From Alcaligenaceae bacterium (lineage in GTDB: Bacteria; Pseudomonadota; Gammaproteobacteria; Burkholderiales; Burkholderiaceae_B): 54,943 nucleotides of DNA. The stretch lies in the NCBI GenBank assembly GCA_013416395.1, contig JACCEP010000020.1:1-54943 (forward strand), read 5' to 3'. Position numbers and translations under genes: made by a program. The notes under the pieces were generated by a model. It worked only from the letters and a program-made list of their open reading frames with translations. It did no database searches and was not told the origin of the DNA. Each line of letters opens with the position of its first letter. Position 1 is the first letter of the stretch. Below are positions 1-7,034 of this stretch, one piece after another.

Positions 1-66
1 CTGATGTTCGGTGATTTGCTTTACCGCTTCGAGTTTGAATTCTTCCGTAAATCGGGCCGTGCTCAT
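1..66 (-). CDS. IS3-family transposase OrfA, N-terminus (cut by window edge)
   Basis: Twenty-two codons from an ATG at 66 down to the window edge. The peptide begins MSTARFTEEFKLEAVKQ, the typical start of the helix-turn-helix OrfA protein that binds the terminal repeats of IS3-family elements. A purine-rich GAGGAG lies about 8 bases upstream. In this family OrfA is fused to the DDE-type OrfB by programmed frameshifting; that part is outside the window. Confidence 0.8.
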   Translation of the reverse strand, partial: MSTARFTEEFKLEAVKQITEHQ

Positions 67-127
67 AATCATCTCCTCACTGAGTATTATGAGGCTAAAA
101 ACTGTCTAGCAAACCCTGGCCGATTCA
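1..127 (-). mobile_element. IS3-family insertion sequence, left-end fragment
   Basis: The first 127 bases read on the minus strand as the upstream end of an IS3-family element. It begins with a terminal-repeat-like TGAATCGGCC (127 down to 118), followed by a short leader and the start of orfA. The rest of the element lies outside the window, so the second inverted repeat and target duplication cannot be checked. The end at 127 is inferred from the TGA-starting terminus usual in this family. Confidence 0.75.
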
Positions 128-154
128 TACCGCCCGTAACCAAACGCACGCTCG

Positions 155-553
155 TCATTTATTTTCAGAAGAGGCAACCACCTCCATCGGCAAGTTCACC
201 ACCTGTCCCGCAGGGTTATAGCCTCCGTATTTGTCTATGGATTTCAGCATGGATTCACCATGCACGAAACCGTCTGCCAACACGCAGCGGTGAATATCTA
301 GCTGAAACCACCTCGACCGGGGCAGAGTTATAACTTCTTCCTCCGTCAATTCATGCACCTTAAAAAAGGTTTGCGGCGCAAAATCACGAACCCGGTAGCG
401 CCCGTAATCGTCCCCGACGACATAGCCGTCTTCAAAAGCCATGGACGAGCTATCAAACTCCAACTCTTTGATGGCTTGATCACCTTGGTTGAGCAAAAAA
501 CATATGCGGCCTTGCACAAAATACAGCAGGCTTAAAGACTTCTCTGAATGCAT
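155..553 (-). CDS. hypothetical protein (132 aa)
   Basis: I do not recognise this protein. It is 132 residues, soluble and acidic, with no signal peptide or membrane segment. The N-terminal half is beta-rich-looking (SLLYFVQGRICFLL) and the C-terminus is polar. The ATG at 553 has a GGAG about 8 bases upstream, which supports translation. It stands alone between the IS3 end and a divergently placed DUF1871-like gene. An overlapping minus frame (480-767) was judged a shadow. Its position in a strip of small orphan genes would fit an immunity or other accessory protein, but nothing in the sequence shows that. Confidence 0.5.
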   Translation of the reverse strand: MHSEKSLSLLYFVQGRICFLLNQGDQAIKELEFDSSSMAFEDGYVVGDDYGRYRVRDFAPQTFFKVHELTEEEVITLPRSRWFQLDIHRCVLADGFVHGESMLKSIDKYGGYNPAGQVVNLPMEVVASSENK

Positions 554-795
554 GTTTGACGCTCCGTTGACAGAATCCGGTTAAATCGTCATCGAAATCT
601 ACATTTCTGCTGATTCCTCCGATGGACGGCACTTCTCGTATGATACAAGATGTATATTTCGAACATACATTCGGATGCCCACGACCGCCGCCCTCTATAG
701 GCTCAGCCTCAATCAGTAGCCGTTTTGACTGACAACGTCCATTCAGAAAGTAAGCCCGATACGCCAAGCCTTACGCATTACCCTAGGAAATCACA

Positions 796-1329
796 ATGAA
801 TCACGAAGACAAAGAAGACGCAGGACAGGAAAACGAAGCCTCTGAGGGTCTCTGGGCCGAGCGAGCTGAACAACTCGCCGGTCTAAATGAGGAGATGCTG
901 ATAGAAAAACTTGCGTTAATAAGACATGCAAGACTATCTGAGGAATCGGATGATGTTGATGACAGTAATGCAGATCGTCCGACACCAACGCACGTGACAA
1001 TGGAACAGTGTCTTCAAGAAGCAAGGGACGAGATTGATGGCTTGCTGACTCGCATCGACGAGATCTTGTTTTATAAGTGGGACCCTATCTGCCTGTCCAA
1101 CTCAAACGTAGCCCGAAGTGAGTACACGACGTACGCACCTGAAGTATTAAAGCTCACACTCGAAAGTACGTCGTCTCAACCCTTAGCTGATCATCTGGCG
1201 TATCTCTCTACATCCATCATCGGCATGCCTGTAAGCAAGGAGTGTGAGAGTGCTGTGGCAGAGTTGATATTTTGTATTGTGCACCAGTACACCCATTTTC
1301 CGGACCATATGGTTATAGACGTTGACTGA
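796..1329 (+). CDS. DUF1871-like protein
   Basis: A 177-residue soluble protein. Residues 1-70 are very acidic and low in complexity. Residues about 75-177 carry a pattern I associate with DUF1871 (YugE-like): a helix, then ILFYKWDP, then SEYTTYAPEVLKL, and a closing helix with GMP. DUF1871-type proteins are small helical proteins of unknown biochemical role, often found near toxin or phage genes. The acidic N-terminal extension is not part of that domain. The ATG at 796 lacks a strong Shine-Dalgarno. The gene overlaps the start of a short open frame (1319-1486) and precedes a phosphoesterase gene. Confidence 0.55.
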   Translation: MNHEDKEDAGQENEASEGLWAERAEQLAGLNEEMLIEKLALIRHARLSEESDDVDDSNADRPTPTHVTMEQCLQEARDEIDGLLTRIDEILFYKWDPICLSNSNVARSEYTTYAPEVLKLTLESTSSQPLADHLAYLSTSIIGMPVSKECESAVAELIFCIVHQYTHFPDHMVIDVD

Positions 1330-1486
1330 ACTCGCACTGAAGATAGCCCAAGGAGGCGTGCAGGCAGCTCATTTGGCTCAAGCACTCGCTGTGCATGAGC
1401 CTATGGGCAGTGGTAAGAATGTCGGCGATCTGCAGCACGGCGTATATGCAAGCGTGGGGCCGATGCAAAAAGACACAAACCTATAA
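1319..1486 (+). pseudogene. possible C-terminal gene remnant
   Basis: An open frame of 55 codons begins after a stop at 1316 and ends at TAA 1484-1486. It has no ATG and no ribosome site; the only possible start is a TTG at 1322. The peptide has a helical, Ala/Gln-rich first half (IAQGGVQAAHLAQALAVHE) and a Gly-rich second half, which looks more like real protein than random translation. I do not recognise it. It may be the tail of a gene removed by recombination, or only chance coding potential. Confidence 0.22.
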
Positions 1487-1549
1487 AAATGCCACAGGCA
1501 AGATCTACCCCATTCGCTCTCTCAACAAAAACAACTAACAAGACAAAAC

Positions 1550-2497
1550 ATGTACGATCTAATTGGCGATATTCACGGGTATGCAACACCGTTAAAGCAA
1601 CTGCTAAAGAAAATGGATTATGTCAAGCGCGACGGCATATGGCAGCACCCAGAACGTAAAGTCATTTTTCTAGGCGACTTCGTCGACCGAGGCCCCGAAC
1701 AGGTGGAAACTGTGCAAATCGCACGCGCAATGGTCGAAGGCGACAGCGCGTTGGCCGTTATGGGCAACCATGAATTTAATGCTGTGGCCTGGACCACCCC
1801 CGACCCTAACAGTCCAGACGAATACCTTCGTTCGCACAACAACGAAAAGAACCACAACCAGCACAAAGAGTTTTTGCGGCAGGTTGCCGAAGGTTCTGAC
1901 CAGCATAGCGATATGATTAACTGGTTCAAAACCCTTCCGCTGTATCTGGATTTAGACGGTTTGCGTGTCGTCCATGCGTGCTGGCATCCCGACTCGTTAA
2001 AAACACTGGCGCAATTCACTGATCACGAAAACCGCGTCTTGCCAGATGCGTGGCCGGCACTGGCACACAAAGAGGGTGTGGGCTACAACGCACTCGAAAT
2101 TGTACTCAAAGGGCTGGAAATTGCGCTCCCCACAGGTCACGAATTTCCCGATAAAGATCGTCATCCACGACGGGACATCCGGACTCGATGGTGGAAGGAG
2201 CCGCAAGACCTAACTTATCGAGACCTGGCGTTGGTTGGGCCCGAGGTAATCGGGATGATTCCACGCATACCCGTACCCGATGGCGTTTTGCCCGGCTACG
2301 ATGGCAAAAAGCCACTATTTCTTGGCCATTATTGGTTAACGGGCCACCCGGCACTTTTAAGCAAACATATCGCCTGTCTCGACTACAGCATTGCCGCTGA
2401 GCATACCAACGCGACAGAGGGGCGCGGAAAACTGTGCGCATATCGCTGGCAAGGTGAGCGAGAGCTATCAGCACAACAGTTTATTTGGGTTCCTTAG
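1550..2497 (+). CDS. calcineurin-like metallophosphoesterase
   Basis: A 315-residue protein with the metal-binding signature of the calcineurin-like phosphoesterase superfamily: GDIHG near residues 6-10, GDFVDRGPEQ near 43-52 and GNHEF near 74-78. A later VVHACWHPD and GHYWLTGHP supply further metal-ligand histidines. The family hydrolyses phosphomonoesters or diesters with a two-metal centre; the closest style is the bacterial Ser/Thr phosphatase or diadenosine-tetraphosphatase-like group. The substrate is not evident. No signal peptide, so it is cytoplasmic. It stands 220 bases after the DUF1871-like gene and is followed by a frameshifted gene. Confidence 0.9.
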   Translation: MYDLIGDIHGYATPLKQLLKKMDYVKRDGIWQHPERKVIFLGDFVDRGPEQVETVQIARAMVEGDSALAVMGNHEFNAVAWTTPDPNSPDEYLRSHNNEKNHNQHKEFLRQVAEGSDQHSDMINWFKTLPLYLDLDGLRVVHACWHPDSLKTLAQFTDHENRVLPDAWPALAHKEGVGYNALEIVLKGLEIALPTGHEFPDKDRHPRRDIRTRWWKEPQDLTYRDLALVGPEVIGMIPRIPVPDGVLPGYDGKKPLFLGHYWLTGHPALLSKHIACLDYSIAAEHTNATEGRGKLCAYRWQGERELSAQQFIWVP

Positions 2498-2550
2498 TAC
2501 TAGCAGGTTATTTTCACCGAATCTATAAACTATGGGGCGTGGCCGTTGCT

Positions 2551-3056
2551 ATGAAACAATACGTCATTATCGACCACATCTGCTACGTGTTTACCTATAG
2601 CACTTTAAGCAGTAGCTTTTCGATGTATATCGACGTGCGGAAGTCGCGAGACCTGCGTATTCTAGATGACTTTTGCGCATCAGACGATTTTCTATATGGC
2701 AACGAACCTCCAGACGAAATCTGGCGCAAGACCAAATGTCACAATGTGTTTGCCTTGAAGAAAGCATTAATTGAATTCGTAAATAATGCTCTGCGCAGAT
2801 ATAAGCCTTATTTTTCCGATTTAGTGCCAACGAGCATAAGAAGATCAATATCTACCGCAAAGCGGCGGAGCGCTTCGCAAAAAAATACGGCTATGACATG
2901 AAACAAGAACGGCCTGGGCTGTTTGTCTTTTATCGTTTACCGAAAAGCGAATTGTCCATAAGTTTGGCCGGTGCTGCCATGCTCATCACGGCCGGCCCCG
3001 ATCAAGTTGCCAGAATTCAGAGCCTCGCTGGCATCAAAAAATCCTTCATCCTTTAA
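2551..3056 (+). pseudogene. hypothetical protein, frameshifted
   Basis: From the ATG at 2551 (MKQYVIIDHICYV...) one frame runs to about 2825, where it loses protein-like character and stops at 2901. A different frame picks up immediately, with NEHKKINIYRKAAERFAKKY and then GLFVFYRLP, and stays open to TAA at 3054-3056. A single missing base near 2820-2830 joins the two halves into a coherent protein. The first half has mixed alpha/beta character with acidic clusters. I do not recognise the family. Either a true inactivating mutation or a sequencing error would explain it; the last 30 codons may be non-native. Confidence 0.45.
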
Positions 3057-3239
3057 AACGCCCAAGCCACCTACAATTTCAGGGGCAGTCCCGTCCTGTA
3101 TGAGGCCATCGCTTAAGCCTATATACAGCTTCCTACGACAGACAAAATAGACATCATCGTGGTAACCAGCACTAACACTTCGCGCGTAGCCATTAGTGAA
3201 TGAATCCACGCCCAGCTCAGCCTGAAAAATAAAGGACAT
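2937..3239 (-). CDS. hypothetical protein (100 aa)
   Basis: A minus-strand open frame of 100 codons from an ATG at 3239 (MSFIFQAELGVDSF...). Glycine- and aspartate-rich with a beta-strand feel. No ribosome site is evident upstream and the family is not recognised. Its 3' end overlaps the tail of the frameshifted plus-strand gene, so at most one of the two is intact here. It could be a remnant. Confidence 0.25.
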   Translation of the reverse strand: MSFIFQAELGVDSFTNGYARSVSAGYHDDVYFVCRRKLYIGLSDGLIQDGTAPEIVGGLGVLKDEGFFDASEALNSGNLIGAGRDEHGSTGQTYGQFAFR

Positions 3240-3463
3240 CAATGTCAGCTACTGGCTCGCTATGACACCACCCACGCAGAACGCAGCGTAGCGCGGATCA
3301 ACTGATATGCACGGGTAGCCCCCAGCACGACGACCTCCATGTAATCCCATGAGAATATTAACTTTTCTTGAAGATCATTTTTTTTGGCGCTTAAAACGAG
3401 TTCAAGCCTGTTGCATACTCCATCAACAAACGGTGTCCATCATCGGGTCACAAAGGATAGATC

Positions 3464-3859
3464 ATGCCAACCATAGCAACCTCGGATTTCGAAAATAACG
3501 ACTATGAATCGGCCAAGGAACTCGCCATCAAGCAAGGCTGGATAACAGTGAGCCTCGTCCAACTCACATTCAGGTTAGGCTACGGGTATGCGCTCTCGAT
3601 CGTCGACGCGCTTCAACAGGAGGGGGTCGTTGGTCCGATCGACTCTACAGGGTGCCGCCTTCTCAACACACAACAACAAACCGAGGAAACCTTGGGAATA
3701 AAAACAAACGATACGCCAGCAGTCACAAAAGCTGACATCCCTTCTCTAGCCCTAAAGGTCCTTGACGGCCTGCTGGATAACACGGGAACAATCCTATACA
3801 GCAGCCATGAAACCCTTCAGCCAGAAAAGATCTACCTGATGGGTGTTAATGGCCATTGA
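3464..3859 (+). CDS. stand-alone FtsK-gamma-like winged-helix protein
   Basis: A 131-residue protein. Residues about 14-68 follow the pattern of the FtsK gamma domain: a first helix (ESAKELAIKQG), VQLTFRLGYGYA as recognition helix, then the EGVVGPID wing and a terminal GCRLL. In FtsK this domain binds KOPS sequences and directs the DNA pump; here there is no ATPase. Stand-alone versions occur in mobile elements and accessory regions, where they may act as DNA-binding regulators (family knowledge). A ribosome site, AAAGGA, precedes the ATG. The final residues and stop are encoded inside an insertion-sequence-like repeat (3844-3867), so the native C-terminus was probably replaced. Confidence 0.6.
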   Translation: MPTIATSDFENNDYESAKELAIKQGWITVSLVQLTFRLGYGYALSIVDALQQEGVVGPIDSTGCRLLNTQQQTEETLGIKTNDTPAVTKADIPSLALKVLDGLLDNTGTILYSSHETLQPEKIYLMGVNGH

Positions 3860-3867
3860 CAATTGAG
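3844..3867 (+). repeat. TGTTAATGGCC-type insertion-sequence end, copy 1
   Basis: This segment starts TGTTAATGGCC and continues with ATTGACAATTG. The same core returns at 20159, 20204 and 20421. Multiple short repeats of this kind are typical of the ends of IS21-like elements, but no istA/istB gene is present, so this is a scar or solo end. It supplies the stop codon of the FtsK-gamma-like gene. Confidence 0.5.
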
Positions 3868-3970
3868 CCGCGGCTGGGGCTGCAGGTTGCCGCGACCATA
3901 CATGGTGGTGGTGTGTCTTGAAATGTCGGGAGGCAACGCGGGGGGGGGGTCGATTAATTGAGGCTGTTCA

Positions 3971-4873
3971 CTAAACTGTTTCCCTAGCCATATCGATAAG
4001 AGCCCTTAAGCTACCTGGAACATGGCGATTATTGGGAAAATACAGATTCAAGCCCGAAATGTATGGGCACCAACTCTCTAGTACAGCAACCAACTCACCC
4101 CGATCTATATATGGGCGGGCATATTCTTCCAAAACATAAGCGATGCCCACGCCAGCCGCTGCTGCTTCTACCATCAATTGATGATGATCCAGAGTGAGCG
4201 CGCCCGGCACATCCAAAACGAATTCTTGTCCTTGTTTACTGAATTCCCAGCGATAACGTTTGCCACTAGGAAAACGTTGTCGGATGCACTGATGCTTGGC
4301 GAGCTCATCAGGAGTTTTCAGTGCAGGGTGAGCTGCTAAGTAATTTGGTGACGCAACAGCCAAAAAACGAATGTCTGGACCGAGACGAACTGCCACCATA
4401 TCTTTGGGTACAGCGTCGCCCAATCTGATTCCTGCGTCAAAGCCCTTCTCAACGATGTCAACCAATTCGCCCTGTGCTGTGAGATCAAGTTGCACATCGC
4501 GATAGCGCGCCAGAAAGCTCGGCACCAGCGTTTCGAGTAGCAAGCGAATAGCTGGCTCGCTGCCGTTAATTCTCAGTGTACCCATCGTTCTCCCCTGTGC
4601 GCCTGCTACGTCCTCGAGCAGCTGACTCAAATCGCCCAGCAATGGATCAAGACGGGCTAGAAACTGCTCTCCCGCTTGGGTGAGCGACACGCTACGTGTC
4701 GTCCGATGTAATAGACGCGTGCTTAGCTTACTTTCCAGCCCTCGCAGCGTATGACTGAGTGACGAACGTGTTACGCCTAGCAGTTCAGCGGCGCGTCGAA
4801 AACTGCAGTGTTCAGCGACAGCCATGAAGGCACGCAGGTCTTTCAGTGTTGGAGAATCAATTGGTGATTTCAT
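3971..4873 (-). CDS. LysR-family transcriptional regulator
   Basis: A 300-residue LysR regulator. Residues 8-66 form the winged helix-turn-helix (LKDLRAFMAVAEHCSF, then RAAELLGVTRSSLSHTLRGLE). Residues about 92-300 form the periplasmic-binding-protein-like effector domain. It diverges from the SDR/RND efflux operon across a 96-base gap that contains a T-N11-A palindrome. LysR proteins commonly control a divergent efflux operon in this layout (compare MexT and MexEF-OprN), so local activation in response to a toxic compound is the natural inference. The effector is unknown. Confidence 0.92.
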   Translation of the reverse strand: MKSPIDSPTLKDLRAFMAVAEHCSFRRAAELLGVTRSSLSHTLRGLESKLSTRLLHRTTRSVSLTQAGEQFLARLDPLLGDLSQLLEDVAGAQGRTMGTLRINGSEPAIRLLLETLVPSFLARYRDVQLDLTAQGELVDIVEKGFDAGIRLGDAVPKDMVAVRLGPDIRFLAVASPNYLAAHPALKTPDELAKHQCIRQRFPSGKRYRWEFSKQGQEFVLDVPGALTLDHHQLMVEAAAAGVGIAYVLEEYARPYIDRGELVAVLESWCPYISGLNLYFPNNRHVPGSLRALIDMARETV

Positions 4874-4893
4874 TTCACCTTCTCATGCGGTTT

Positions 4894-4908
4894 ATTGGTC
4901 ATTCCAAT
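4894..4908. promoter_or_regulatory. candidate LysR operator (T-N11-A)
   Basis: A perfect 15-base inverted repeat, ATTGGTCATTCCAAT, with a T-N11-A core. It lies in the gap between the divergent LysR and SDR/RND genes, 21 bases upstream of the LysR start and 62 upstream of the SDR start. Position and symmetry fit a LysR binding site; binding is inferred. Confidence 0.5.
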
Positions 4909-4969
4909 CACAATCATAACCTCCTACCATATTCTTAGTTTTCACTTCTTCTCTTTCTGGACTAGCAAT

Positions 4970-5800
4970 ATGACTAAGACATGGTTTATTACCGGAACCT
5001 CAACTGGCCTCGGCCGCCTTCTTACTGAACGCTTGCTGGCGCGTGGTGATCGCGTCGTTGCAACGGTTCGTCAACCTGACGTTCTGAAGACGCTGACTGC
5101 AAAGTATGGTGATCAGCTGCACGTTCTCACGCTTGATGTCACCGACACGCGCGCCATAAATACTGTTGTAACGGATGCTTTTGAGCGTGTCGGACACATT
5201 GACGTAGTGGTCAGCAACGCTGGGTATGCGCTATTTGGAGCCGCTGAGGAAGCAAGCGACATCCAGATCGAGCGGCAGATCGCCACAAATCTTGTGGGAT
5301 CCATCCAGCTTATACGAGCTGTCTTGCCTCACTTACGCGAGCAGGGTGGCGGTCGCATCGTGCAGGTGTCTTCGGAGGGCGGACAGATCGCTTACCCGAA
5401 CTTCAGTCTTTATCATGCTACGAAATGGGGAATCGAAGGTTTTGTCGAATCGGTTGCTCAGGAGGTTGCACCATTTGGCATAGATTTTCTAATTATCGAA
5501 CCAGGCCCAACCGGTACCAATTTCGTTGACGGACTCGATCGCGCGCCGATTATGGCCCGCTATGAAGACACACCAGCGGGCGAAGTACGCCGTGGGGTAG
5601 CCTCGGGGGCTTTTGCAATTAAGGGAGATGCCGCCAGAACAGTCGATGCCATGATTGCGACCGCAGACATGCAGCACCCGCCCTTGCGGCTCGCTTTGGG
5701 TAGTACGGCCTATGCATCCATTAGCCAAGCACTGTCCCAGCGTTTAAGTCTGCTAGAAAACCAAAAGGATATCGCGTTGGCCGCTGATCGCCTTAAATAA
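4970..5800 (+). CDS. short-chain dehydrogenase/reductase (efflux-operon member)
   Basis: A 276-residue classical SDR. TGTSTGLG near residues 8-15 is the NAD(P)-binding glycine motif, NAGYA follows near residue 83, SS is the catalytic serine region, and YHATK holds the catalytic Tyr and Lys. The start at 4970 is preferred over upstream alternatives because it places the Rossmann strand at the normal distance from the N-terminus. It is the first gene of the unit with the three RND pump genes, 18 bases from the adaptor gene. Co-expression of a reductase with a pump suggests detoxification of a reactive carbonyl or quinone before or alongside export; the substrate is not visible. Confidence 0.88.
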   Translation: MTKTWFITGTSTGLGRLLTERLLARGDRVVATVRQPDVLKTLTAKYGDQLHVLTLDVTDTRAINTVVTDAFERVGHIDVVVSNAGYALFGAAEEASDIQIERQIATNLVGSIQLIRAVLPHLREQGGGRIVQVSSEGGQIAYPNFSLYHATKWGIEGFVESVAQEVAPFGIDFLIIEPGPTGTNFVDGLDRAPIMARYEDTPAGEVRRGVASGAFAIKGDAARTVDAMIATADMQHPPLRLALGSTAYASISQALSQRLSLLENQKDIALAADRLK

Positions 5801-5818
5801 ATCCCGGATTATTCAAGC

Positions 5819-7030
5819 ATGAGTCAAAACTTGTTGTTTACTAGAGCCGCTTTGTACCGCTGCTTTCCACTATTGACGTCGTTGCTGTTGGCTTCGCTTC
5901 TTGCAGGGTGCCACAGTCAGGCTGCCGAAGAGCCCACGCCAAATCAACCTTCGGTGAGCATTGCGCTCGTCGTACAGCGCCAGGTCATTCAGTGGGATGA
6001 TTTTAATGGGCGAGTCGAAGCTGTTGAAACGATTGCCCTGCGGCCACGCGTCAGCGGCCATATTGAAAAAATCAACTATCGAGAAGGACAAACCGTTACG
6101 CGCGGCGATGTTTTATTTGAGATAGACGCTCGCAGTTATCGGGCAGCGCTGACCCGTGCCGAAGCCGATCTGGCCAGCGCTCTCGCGAACGCTTCACTGG
6201 CTCGCAGCGAGGCTGCTCGCGCCCAAAGACTTGTATCGTTGAAAGCAGTATCTACCGAGGAACTGGAGCAGCGTCGCGCCGCTTCGGCCCAGGCCGATGC
6301 CTCTGTGCAATTTGCGCGGGCTGCCGTCGAAACAGCCAGACTGGAATTGGACTTCACTCAAGTACGTGCGCCGATTTCAGGGCGGGCTGGTCGGGCGCTG
6401 GTCACGGCCGGCAACCTGGTCTCTTCCGAGGGGACGGAAAACATACTCACCACGTTAGTATCGCTGGACCCGATGCATGTGCATTTCGATAGTGATGAAC
6501 GGACTTACTTACGTTATGCGCAGATGGTGCGTACAGGTGAGCGCCCCGACGAACGCAATGGCGGAGTGCCGGTCAATATCGGACTGGTAGGAGAAGATGG
6601 TCATCCGCATGCGGGCCAGGTCGATTTCATCGACAACCGCCTAGATCCAGATACCGGCACGATCCGGGCGCGCGCCACGCTATCGAACCTCGATGGTCTG
6701 CTTACGCCCGGGCTCTATGCCCGTGTGCGTTTGCAAGGCAGCGTCCCGTTCAAGGCCGTACTCGTTGACGACAAGGCTGTGATGACTGATCAAGATCGCA
6801 AGTATGTCTATATCGTCGATGAAAACGATACGGCAAAACGCCGTGATGTCAGTCTGGGCCGCCTGGCCGAAGGTCTGCGCATCGTTGAAAAAGGCTTGCA
6901 ACAGGGGGATCGTGTGATCGTCAATGGCATCCAAAAAATAACCCATTCAGGCATGCCAGTGCAGGTTCAGGTTGTTCCGATGGAGCCGCAGCGCGTCGCT
7001 TTGCAATCAGTTGGCAGCTACCGAGAGTAA
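5819..7030 (+). CDS. RND efflux periplasmic adaptor (membrane fusion protein)
   Basis: A 403-residue lipoprotein adaptor of the AcrA/MexE type. The signal peptide ends in the lipobox LLAGC with Cys31 as lipidation site. Then come a barrel-sandwich half (GRVEAVETIALRPRVSGHI), a coiled-coil hairpin about 105-165 rich in Ala/Glu/Arg, the second lipoyl half (FTQVRAPISGRAGRA), a beta-barrel and a membrane-proximal domain. It bridges the inner-membrane pump at 7035 to the outer-membrane channel at 10198. The pump gene starts 4 bases after its stop, indicating one operon. Confidence 0.95.
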   Translation: MSQNLLFTRAALYRCFPLLTSLLLASLLAGCHSQAAEEPTPNQPSVSIALVVQRQVIQWDDFNGRVEAVETIALRPRVSGHIEKINYREGQTVTRGDVLFEIDARSYRAALTRAEADLASALANASLARSEAARAQRLVSLKAVSTEELEQRRAASAQADASVQFARAAVETARLELDFTQVRAPISGRAGRALVTAGNLVSSEGTENILTTLVSLDPMHVHFDSDERTYLRYAQMVRTGERPDERNGGVPVNIGLVGEDGHPHAGQVDFIDNRLDPDTGTIRARATLSNLDGLLTPGLYARVRLQGSVPFKAVLVDDKAVMTDQDRKYVYIVDENDTAKRRDVSLGRLAEGLRIVEKGLQQGDRVIVNGIQKITHSGMPVQVQVVPMEPQRVALQSVGSYRE

Positions 7031-7034
7031 AAAT

